Positions 61,618-64,000 of a DNA stretch of 64,000 nucleotides are shown here, piece by piece. The stretch comes from Lineus longissimus (lineage: Eukaryota; Nemertea; Pilidiophora; Heteronemertea; Lineidae), in assembly GCF_910592395.1 (NCBI RefSeq), contig NC_088310.1:17555501-17619500 (forward strand), given 5' to 3'. The translations under genes and the position numbers were made by a program. Numbering within the stretch: the first letter of the stretch is position 1; each line of letters starts with the position of its first letter. The notes below the pieces were generated by a model. That model had not been told where the DNA came from and did not search any database. It saw only the letters and a program-made list of their open reading frames with translations.

Positions 61618-63847
61618 TTAGGCATTATGGCCCAGAATTGGGCCTTTGCCTCGAGGTTTTTTGTTGGTGCATGGGTCGTTGCAACGGAGACCCAAAAAAT
61701 AAAAATAAAAATAGAAATAATTTATTGACTTTAGTCATATGTTGTCACGAATAACAAAAAACGGTCCTATTCCTATTGGACTTCTTAATAGGAAATTATG
61801 AAGAGAGCAGATATTTCTACCGCATCCGTAACATTTTCTAACTTAGGTTGTCTTTTATAAACAAGGTCTAAAGCTTTCTTTTATTTGTGTCTTTCCAGGT
61901 GGGAAGATCCACTGGGTGTGACGATACCTGGACAAGGACGCATCGTGGTCGAGGATACCAAACTCAAGGTGACCAGCGCCCAGTCGTCTGACTCTGGTAA
62001 CTACACCTGCGTGGCCAGCAACCTCTCTGGGGAGAAGAATGGCGTCGTTTGGATTGTCGTATCAGGTGTGTAACCTCATAATAGTTCATCCCCTTCCTTT
62101 ACAAATACCAAAACCCGTGATAGTATAATCGAATCTGCTAGGAGGCACAGTCGCTCATGCACCATTCTTGGGCTTATGAAGAGGGCGGGTATAATTCCAG
62201 AAAAACAACTGACAATGAGAAATGACCGCAGCGAAACCATCCACAATTACGTCTGGGAGCTCGCAAGCGTAATTTTGACATAATTTCCTGACTCTATTAG
62301 CTTGTACCACTTGACATCATTTACATTATCAGCAGTTGGTGTTGTCGTTTTGTTATCTGCACAGGCCTCGTCAAGGTACTTGCGCCATCTGCAGGGATCA
62401 AAGTCTGCTACTCCGTTAATCTTTACCAAAAGATGACAATGTTGTCTCGAAGAGATCGAGGTCACAGTTTGATTCTAACAGCAGTGACAGCACTGAACAA
62501 TCCTATCACTGAATTTAGAGGAGATTTTGAAAGCGTTTCAAGAAAGAATAAAAAATATCCGAAACTTGTTCTTCTTTGCATTCAGCTGTAATTCAATCAA
62601 ATATGTATTCCTTTCTGGTTAAAAATGTGTTGTATTCTAGATGACGTTGGTTCCGACCACTATTGATAGCTGGGAAGTAAACGATAATCTTATCTTTCCA
62701 GTGAAACCCACCATTACTCAGGGACCATCTGCTGTCACTGTGCTCGAGGGTAAAACAGCCCAGATGAACTGTAAGGTGCTCGGCACACCATATCCAGTGT
62801 CTCGTATTATATGGCTTAACAACAATTCACCTCTTGAGGTAAGTGACATGCAGGCAATTACTTCAAAGTCATCAGAACCCGAAAGTTGGAGGCCACATGA
62901 ACAAATAGTGGCAATTGAAGCAAATGGTGGCAATTGAAGCAAATGGTGGCAATTGTAGCAAATGGTGGCAATTGAAGCAAATGGTGGCAATTGAAGCAAA
63001 TGGTGGCAATTGTAGCAAATGGTGGCAATTGTAGCAAATGGTGGCAATTGAAGCAAATGGTGGCAATTGTAGCAAATGGTGGCAATTGAAGCAAATGGTG
63101 GCAATTGAAGCAAATGGTGGCAATTGAAGCAAATGGTGGCAATTGGCAAGCGTTTTGTCTGTTCATCAAATCAGCCTGGCAAAATCAGTCAGGCTGATAC
63201 GTGATAGGTCATATACTAGACATCAGTATTTATAAATTTCAAGGCATTGGGAAACCGTTGATTTCAAGTGAAATTTGCGTTAAAGGAGCTCCCTGTTTAT
63301 TTACTGGTGACTCTGAAAGATAGAGGTGTAGTAATACGCAATGCCATAGTGCAGTTGTCATGCATTCAGATTTACTGAAACTTGGTATTTATAGTATTTT
63401 TAAATCTGTTGACACAATGGCATAGCTGAAATTTATATTCAGGATGTATTTATGCAATTTGAAAATTTCAAATTGAATTACTTATTTCAAATTTTTGACA
63501 AATGGTGTATGCCTTTAAGACTGGAATTGGATTGGATTAAAAGGTATGATTCCTATTCAGTCAGGGTTTCACTTAGCAGGACTAATGGTGCTGGTAATGA
63601 CAAGTAGTTTCAATCTCAAACACTTTACACCATTACACCCCTCCAGAAATGGAAAAATATTCAAAATATTTTGATTACTAAGCTGATCTTCTGTTGCAGC
63701 CTCATCCACGGTTCATCATCAACGAGAGAACAGGGGACATAACGATACACAATGTTCACCTGAACGATGAAGGGAACTATGCGTGCCGGGTCAACACCAC
63801 AGGACACCCGACAATTGAGTCTAGTATGGCCAGGTTGGAAATTACCA
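16188..63847 (+). CDS. PTK7: PTK7/off-track inactive receptor tyrosine kinase, 5' part of gene (9 exons, partial at 3' end)
   Basis: Nine exons join as 16188-16263, 17427-17565, 18420-18568, 40744-40891, 43836-43966, 48563-48692, 61899-62065, 62702-62838 and 63700-63847: 1225 coding nt, 408 codons plus one base, with every GT-AG junction in phase. The product is a signal peptide (about residues 1-21) followed by four Ig domains with cysteine pairs C54-C101, C149-C195, C246-C295 and C337-C388. Family assignment rests on segments that match PTK7 rather than generic Ig proteins: TLRCHITGNPEPSYEWF in the first domain and the FEPR...GS...C.LPKG.P.PSY block in the third. Known for the family: PTK7/otk is a plasma-membrane pseudokinase co-receptor in Wnt and planar-cell-polarity signalling. 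Seen here: at least three introns are long (22.2, 4.6 and 13.2 kb). The gene continues past the window, where further Ig domains, the membrane segment and the pseudokinase are expected. Confidence 0.88.
16264..17426 (+). other. PTK7 intron 1
   Basis: A 1163-bp intron with a GTAAGT donor and a TTACAG acceptor. No Ig-like frame was seen inside it, which bears on the apparent absence of Ig1. About 16860-17195 is a somewhat CpG-enriched segment with GATGACGTCAC at about 17027; it could be an old repeat, but no paired ends were identified. Confidence 0.55.
17427..17565 (+). CDS. PTK7: PTK7 exon 2: first Ig domain, N-terminal half
   Basis: Covers residues 26-72. The acceptor is a pyrimidine-rich tract ending TTACAG at 17421-17426; the donor is GTAAG at 17566. 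It encodes the Ig B-strand cysteine C54 (MTLRCHITG) and the core tryptophan W66 (YEWFKNG). The stretch EAELAPG...TLRCHI.GNPEPSY.WF lines up closely with the second Ig domain of vertebrate PTK7, which is the main reason for naming the gene. The entering junction is phase 1 and the leaving one phase 2 (CA|A completes Q72). Confidence in the exon is high; exact family naming depends on the whole exon set. Confidence 0.92.
17652..17722. repeat. Degenerate GGGTAGAGTA low-complexity repeat
   Basis: Short tandem words GGTAGAGTAGAGTAAGGGTA lie in PTK7 intron 2, interrupted near the middle. No coding value. Confidence 0.7.
18145..18367. mobile_element. Near-perfect palindromic MITE, family A, copy 1 (in PTK7 intron 2)
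   Basis: A 223-bp element that folds almost completely on itself. The left arm is TGTGACCCGCTCTACC...TAGACCTTTTGTGAAAT; the right arm is its complement, ending GGTAGAGCGAGTCACA. Only a central loop of about 25 bp (around GACCAAATCAGTTTGTAATA) is unpaired. It is nearly identical to 38823-39045, with the loop in the opposite orientation. No coding capacity. Confidence 0.92.
18420..18568 (+). CDS. PTK7: PTK7 exon 3: first Ig domain, C-terminal half
   Basis: Covers residues 72-122. The acceptor is TGTCTTTCAG ending at 18419; the donor is GTAAGT at 18569. It carries the F-strand signature D.G.Y.C as DNGIYSCKAKN, with C101 pairing C54 of exon 2, and a G-strand ending in MLNIPG. It leaves in phase 1, the usual domain-boundary phase. 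A 223-bp palindromic MITE ends at 18367, only 52 bp before the acceptor AG, so the branch point and pyrimidine tract of intron 2 must lie in the narrow unique interval between them. Confidence 0.92.
19708..20110 (-). pseudogene. Unidentified coding-like relic with a YADD motif
   Basis: Reading the minus strand from about 20110 down, one frame gives ASGSAFKCHQVIFFSN, NNLRYADDLIILCGALHDN, a stop, then LGHDVLFTKLAECVSGF, GRIFTDAEEGFYLTTGRR and ISLPPGDKPVV, with stops also upstream. Its amino-acid texture is coding-like and it is broken by stop codons. YADD (20038-20049) is the catalytic motif of reverse transcriptases, but the residues after it do not follow the usual pattern of non-LTR enzymes, so the identity is open: a retroelement relic or a decayed host exon. 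Confidence 0.3.
20717..21010 (-). other. Coding-like minus-strand open frame, unidentified
   Basis: An open minus-strand frame contains LYPSIDREDVMKRKTSQD and FAPTLSADSLRVLSKVTA and ends MVMEYGQSL before a stop. It has no in-frame ATG at the start. It has the same strand and texture as the relic at 19708-20110, so the two may be parts of one decayed gene or element. No family is recognised. Confidence 0.25.
21016..21359. mobile_element. MITE with ~40-bp terminal inverted repeats
   Basis: The left end reads TAACGGGCCATGTAGAATTA and continues GCCGAATGAGCGGATTCT. The right end (about 21314-21357) is its inverted copy, AGAATCCGCTCATTCCGCTA then ATTCTACATGGCCC. About 250 bp lie between. No coding capacity; superfamily not determined. 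Confidence 0.75.
21360..24090. other. Intron-3 stretch without recognised features
   Basis: Contains an AT-rich simple tract near 22850-22890 and an ATG-started minus-strand frame of 105 codons (23262-23579, starting MKAKDCNHLDPIQLRVLLLN) with no domain I recognise. Nothing else could be supported. Confidence 0.4.
24379..24410. repeat. (GTC)n microsatellite
   Basis: About ten to eleven GTC/CGT units lie directly before the ~300-bp tandem array. The preceding 24091-24378 segment contains the palindrome CGCCGGCCGGCG and appears to be the head of the same repetitive structure. Confidence 0.95.
24421..26165. repeat. Tandem array of a ~300-bp repeat, six units plus a fragment
   Basis: Units begin TGGCACGTTTCTTAACC or a close variant at 24421, 24723, 25022, 25323, 25624 and 25874, with a trailing fragment to about 26165. 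Spacings are 302, 299, 301, 301 and 250. Shared words include AGCTATGAACTTGAAA, GGCCACCAGGGGGCC, ATATCTCGCTTATTAGTGA and TTCAAGGTCACAGAGGTCA. The fifth unit lacks about 50 bp near its end. The open frames within it recur with the unit and are not genes. Confidence 0.95.
28118..28285. mobile_element. Pogo/Tc1-mariner-like MITE, diverged copy 3
   Basis: The left end GTTAGAACCTCTCTATCGGG and right end AGGGAGGTTCCATTG (followed by TA) match the ends of copies 1 and 2. The internal GAGGTGTCCTG and GAGGTGTCTGCC words also fit. More mutated than the two upstream copies. Confidence 0.65.
28500..28769. mobile_element. TTAA-flanked MITE (piggyBac-like)
   Basis: Perfect 16-bp inverted ends TTAACCACTTAATGCC and GGCATTAAGTGGTTAA enclose 270 bp. 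The interior holds two related palindromic words, ACGTACATATACGT and ACGTATATATACGT. TTAA at both edges is the piggyBac target signature. No open frame of note. Confidence 0.75.
30000..30270. mobile_element. Second TTAA-flanked MITE (piggyBac-like)
   Basis: Ends TTAACCCTTCCGCTGCTGG and CCGCAGCGAAAGGGTTAA are imperfect inverted repeats with TTAA outermost; the interior has repeated GCACGTCAC words. Size (271 bp) and end structure parallel 28500-28769, but the internal sequence differs. Confidence 0.65.
31262..31879. repeat. 45-bp minisatellite, about 14 copies
   Basis: The unit reads GGGTCTTTTAGTGGTGGTCA, CCACGGGATACTAGGGAAGG, ACAGT, with small variants (GTGG/TTGG, CACGGG/CACAGG). Since 45 is a multiple of three, one frame stays open and encodes a 15-residue unit KDSGSFSGGHHGILG, broken by a single extra base near 31424. 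It lies inside PTK7 intron 3 with no splice signals tying it to a gene. Confidence 0.95.
34728..34810. repeat. 21-bp tandem repeat, four copies
   Basis: The unit CTGCTAAGGGTTGTGGTGCGT starts at 34728, 34749, 34770 and 34791 with single-base differences. No coding function is inferred. Confidence 0.9.
34811..38822. other. Intron-3 stretch without recognised features
   Basis: Several short open frames on both strands (for example 36479-36823 minus and 37599-37886 plus) have no domain, signal or conserved motif that I can name. No repeat family was recognised. Confidence 0.4.
38823..39045. mobile_element. Near-perfect palindromic MITE, family A, copy 2
   Basis: A 223-bp near-identical partner of 18145-18367: TGTGACTCGCTCTACC on the left and GGTAGAGCGGGTCACA on the right, arms almost fully complementary. 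The central loop (CTATTACAAACTGATTTGGT) is the exact reverse complement of the loop in copy 1, so the two copies are in opposite orientation. Confidence 0.92.
39743..40167. mobile_element. GC-rich MITE-like element with GCCCGCAGCACAC ends
   Basis: The left end TAAAGCCCGCAGCACACTAG and the right end (complement TTAAGCCCGCAGCACACCAG) are inverted repeats that continue into GCTGCCAACTT and its counterpart. The interior repeats CTTGCCGCAACTTGCCGC. TTAA at the right edge and TAAA at the left hint at a decayed TTAA target. Much richer in G+C than the surrounding intron. Confidence 0.75.
40278..40360. repeat. Degenerate ~22-bp tandem repeat, four copies
   Basis: Words GGTTATTGCGGAACGTTAAA, GGTTATTGGGTAACGTTTAA, GTTATTGGGGAACGTAAAA and GTTATGGGGTAACGTTTA follow one another about 380 bp before PTK7 exon 4. 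Confidence 0.8.
40744..40891 (+). CDS. PTK7: PTK7 exon 4: second Ig domain, N-terminal half
   Basis: Covers residues 122-171, after a 22.2-kb intron. The acceptor is TTTCTCTCTCCAG ending at 40743; the donor is GTAATG at 40892. It encodes C149 (ALLNCVYQN) and W159 (SIEWRFGG), followed by PLRNSS, an N-glycosylation sequon at N168. In PTK7 the third Ig domain has the same layout. Local codon use is visibly GC-richer than the flanking introns, which helps separate it from background open frames. The leaving phase is 2 (AG|G completes R171). Confidence 0.92.
41907..42096. mobile_element. GTGAC-end MITE, family B, copy 2
   Basis: Left TTACCTGTCACAGCAAAACCA, then GGCGCATGTCGC; right GCGACATGCGCCAGGTTTTG then CTGTGACGGGTCAC. 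The right half (TCACAAAAGGCAGACAACAG, AGAAATGAACAAACAGTCCG) aligns with one arm of family A, so the two families are related. Confidence 0.82.
42547..42973. mobile_element. Paired TTAAAGGGA-end elements
   Basis: TTAAAGGGAGGCTATAGGCAG at 42547 and TTTAAAGGGACAATATAGGCAG near 42751 are related starts, and GCGTATCGTCCCCCTTTAA at about 42973 is the inverted counterpart. Read as one or two short non-autonomous elements sharing a boundary. No target duplication was established. Confidence 0.4.
43836..43966 (+). CDS. PTK7: PTK7 exon 5: second Ig domain, C-terminal half
   Basis: Covers residues 171-215. The acceptor is TCTGTTTTCCAG ending at 43835; the donor is GTAAGT at 43967. It encodes ITVFSNGSLQIRQVR, a typical Ig E-strand segment that also matches PTK7 Ig3, then the F-strand DAGSYTCTATR with C195 pairing C149. 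NGS at N177 is a glycosylation sequon. It leaves in phase 1 (A|GT gives S215). Confidence 0.92.
43967..48562 (+). other. PTK7 intron 5
   Basis: 4596 bp. Contains a G run of 15 (46420-46434) and a 50-bp tandem duplication (46498-46595). Nothing else recognised; open frames here show no domain. Confidence 0.7.
46498..46595. repeat. 50-bp tandem duplication
   Basis: Two adjacent copies begin TGAACTAAATTCATC at 46498 and 46548 and differ at a few bases. It follows a G-run microsatellite. Confidence 0.9.
48563..48692 (+). CDS. PTK7: PTK7 exon 6: third Ig domain, N-terminal half
   Basis: Covers residues 215-258. The acceptor is TCTTGTTCCAG ending at 48562; the donor is GTAGGT at 48693. The order FEPR (224-227), GS (239-240), C246, LPKGIPNPSY (248-257) is the strongest PTK7-family signature in the window: vertebrate PTK7 Ig4 has the same FEPR...GS...C..PKG.P.PS order. 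It leaves in phase 2, and the next exon supplies the G that completes R258 followed by the core tryptophan W259. Confidence 0.92.
49857..50012. mobile_element. GTGAC-end MITE, family B, copy 3
   Basis: Left GTGACCTGTCACAGCAAAAC, right CGACATGCGTCTGGTTTTGC then GGACGGTCAC; the interior ACCAGGAGATAATGGAAG is shared with copy 2. A few small deletions relative to copy 2. Confidence 0.8.
52440..52793 (+). promoter_or_regulatory. GC-rich leader with YY1-like motif, E-box palindrome and AATAAA
   Basis: The G+C content rises abruptly near 52440. GCCGCCATATTG (52489-52500) fits the YY1 site found near many animal promoters and in retroelement 5' regions. GTCACGTGAC (52731-52740) is an E-box palindrome, and AATAAA (52743-52748) follows. 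This order would fit either a small promoter and 5' UTR or an LTR with its polyadenylation signal; clear LTR ends were not found. Confidence 0.3.
52794..53702 (+). CDS. Unidentified 302-codon GC-rich open frame nested in PTK7 intron 6
   Basis: From ATG 52794 (A at -3) the frame starts MLALPLLLASFLSLLGFPAL and stays hydrophobic for about 30 residues. It then becomes a long Ser/Pro/Ala/Arg-rich low-complexity chain including a basic patch KKQKPTRRGPRKS, and ends with YEAWQAAHPSFRPLLG and ADGILSVS. No domain is recognised. The GC-rich block stops almost exactly at the stop codon, so the 3' side may be truncated. Likely readings: the 5' gag-like part of an LTR or DIRS-type element, an intronless host retrogene, or a GC-driven chance frame. 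Base composition is quite unlike its surroundings, which argues for insertion. Confidence 0.35.
   Translation: MLALPLLLASFLSLLGFPALLLGLLPFWVFRCPGAGVSGIISPRPGSSPARQSAPSDSATAVSSAAGTLPSASPAPRPSKKQKPTRRGPRKSGVASSKSPSAVSSQRGRGPRSSGAVSAPDSGARAGHPPFGGVPPEFSTRLSAGDPLIGAPPREIGSSPLSQGDVVSGTLDALRPDPLGVEHTPLEADLLIQELLRLPAVESLVTSKPPPGRVSSALPRRDPPAAALGRPPSSSGLDVPPAVSSVVTVSSDYTVTSDRSEATGRIPSGYEAWQAAHPSFRPLLGTSTASPWVTADGILSVS
53703..54865. other. Intron-6 stretch without recognised features
   Basis: Composition returns to AT-rich immediately after the GC island. Short open frames carry no recognisable domain and no repeat ends were identified. Confidence 0.4.
54866..55626. mobile_element. ~760-bp element with GGTCACACTGG inverted ends
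   Basis: The left end TGCCGTGGTCACACTGG and right end CCAGTGTGAACACACCA are inverted repeats. Both terminal zones are filled with variants of ACGAATTGAATTCGAATTG and GTGTGACGCG that also pair across the element. The middle (about 55140-55450) is AT-rich with no recognisable transposase. It fits a non-autonomous DNA transposon; superfamily not settled because no clean target duplication is visible. Confidence 0.75.
55697..56072 (-). pseudogene. Frameshifted coding-like relic, unidentified
   Basis: On the minus strand one frame reads GHGLSSESDEDFQHLKTNLQ then YQQEKKM. After a frame change it continues YNHQKYFKRKTYKTAEIQLT, NYHEALQHQKQRYQRHLQGK and LLRLVHPQPDTVGCF before a stop. Composition (charged, Q-rich, no low complexity) looks coding. 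No family is recognised. It may be a processed pseudogene or part of a mobile element. Confidence 0.25.
56073..61122. other. Intron-6 stretch without recognised features
   Basis: Short open frames only, without domains. No repeat ends or tandem arrays were noticed apart from simple AT-rich tracts. Confidence 0.4.
61123..61318. repeat. 66-bp tandem repeat, three copies
   Basis: The unit starts TTCAACTAATACTGTTGTGT (CAACTA at 61125, 61191 and 61257), followed by GTTTTCCCTTTAAA and TGCTATTTGTGAGGATGTGC. The 66-bp period keeps one frame open, giving an 85-codon frame that repeats a 22-residue unit. It lies about 580 bp before exon 7. Confidence 0.92.
61579..61617. repeat. (ATC)n microsatellite
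   Basis: Thirteen or so uninterrupted ATC/CAT units in intron 6, about 280 bp before PTK7 exon 7. Confidence 0.95.
61899..62065 (+). CDS. PTK7: PTK7 exon 7: third Ig domain, C-terminal half
   Basis: Covers residues 258-314, 13.2 kb downstream of exon 6. The acceptor is TGTGTCTTTCCAG ending at 61898; the donor is GTGTGT at 62066. It begins with the Ig core tryptophan W259 and ends with the F-strand SSDSGNYTCVASNLSG, with C295 pairing C246. Sequons are at N292 (NYT) and N299 (NLS). Taken alone this exon resembles many Ig-superfamily proteins; its place here rests on matching phase and order. It leaves in phase 1. Confidence 0.9.
62702..62838 (+). CDS. PTK7: PTK7 exon 8: fourth Ig domain, N-terminal half
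   Basis: Covers residues 314-359. The acceptor is ATCTTATCTTTCCAG ending at 62701; the donor is GTAAGT at 62839. It encodes EGKTAQMNCKVLGTPYP with C337, then IIWLNNNSPLE with W351. NNS at N354 is a sequon. Unlike the other domain-splitting introns, which are phase 2, this one leaves in phase 0. A 19-bp minisatellite starts 70 bp after the donor. Confidence 0.92.
62909..63147. repeat. 19-bp minisatellite, 12 full copies and a fragment
   Basis: The unit is TGGCAATTGAAGCAAATGG, with one variable base (GAAGC or GTAGC). The order of variants is A A T A A T T A T A A A. Since 19 is not a multiple of three, all three minus frames give long open frames repeating the same 19-residue pattern; these are by-products. 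The array lies in intron 8, 70 bp after the exon 8 donor. Confidence 0.97.
63700..63847 (+). CDS. PTK7: PTK7 exon 9: fourth Ig domain, C-terminal half
   Basis: Covers residues 360-409. The acceptor is CTTCTGTTGCAG ending at 63699; the donor is GTAAGT at 63848. It encodes PHPRFIINERTGDITIHNV and the F-strand NDEGNYACRVNTTG, with C388 pairing C337 and a sequon at N391. It leaves in phase 1. No further exon is seen in the last 153 bases; the gene continues beyond the window. Confidence 0.92.
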
Positions 63848-64000
63848 GTAAGTACAGACTACTGTGATTTTCATCTCCAGTTGTAGAGTTTTGGCACGAG
63901 TCGTTATTTTCCTTTCTTTGATTGGTTCATCGAAATGATGCAAATACTTTGTGTCCCTTTTAAATAACCCTTTATTGACCAACAAGGTGAGGAGCCAACT

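Larger units (their letters stand above)
48693..61898 (+). other. PTK7 intron 6 (13.2 kb)
   Basis: Splits the third Ig domain. Annotated separately inside it: family B MITE copy 3, a GC-rich island with a long open frame, a ~760-bp inverted-end element, a minus-strand coding-like relic, a 66-bp triplicate repeat and an ATC microsatellite. Stretches 50013-52439, 53703-54865 and 56073-61122 show no feature I can support. Confidence 0.8.

Noticed and set aside
62909-63147. CRISPR-like regular repeats
   Set aside because: Units are directly adjacent with no unique spacers, and the context is a metazoan intron.
62718-63169. Three overlapping minus-strand frames of 86-143 residues with a repeated LQLPPFASIATIC pattern
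   Set aside because: They arise from the 19-bp minisatellite read in three frames, and the longest overlaps exon 8 on the opposite strand.

Overview
This window is metazoan nuclear DNA: AT-rich, intron-heavy and dense in MITEs, minisatellites and foldback elements, with no operons, rRNA or convincing tRNA. One gene dominates it. On the + strand, nine exons (16188-63847) splice in a fully consistent frame into the first ~409 residues of an inactive receptor tyrosine kinase of the PTK7 / off-track (otk) family: a signal peptide and four Ig domains. The gene runs off the right edge, so the remaining extracellular region, the membrane segment and the pseudokinase domain lie outside. The repeat style (pogo-like, TTAA-flanked and palindromic MITEs, foldback elements) suggests a marine invertebrate bilaterian. 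The phylum cannot be fixed from this sequence.

Layout. 1-16187 is upstream sequence with no recognised gene. It holds two pogo-like MITEs (4249-4415, 6187-6339), a foldback element with a perfect 9-bp target duplication (6808-7654), a short MITE (8843-8997) and a second foldback element with a 7-bp target duplication (13537-15103). The PTK7 signal-peptide exon starts at 16188. Exons 2 and 3 (17427-17565, 18420-18568) form the first Ig domain. Intron 3 (22.2 kb) holds minus-strand coding-like relics (19.7-21.0 kb), a ~300-bp tandem array carrying CTCF-like and nuclear-receptor-like motifs (24.4-26.2 kb), two TTAA-flanked MITEs, a 45-bp minisatellite and a second copy of a palindromic MITE. Exons 4 and 5 (40744-40891, 43836-43966) form the second Ig domain. 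Exons 6 and 7 (48563-48692, 61899-62065) form the third and are separated by a 13.2-kb intron with a GC-rich island and a 302-codon open frame (52794-53702). Exons 8 and 9 (62702-62838, 63700-63847) form the fourth.

Each Ig domain is built from two exons. Introns between domains are phase 1; introns inside domains are phase 2, 2, 2 and 0. The domains align with vertebrate PTK7 Ig2-Ig5, so an Ig1 equivalent appears to be missing or lies outside the visible exon chain. All identifications come from reading the sequence; no database search was run.
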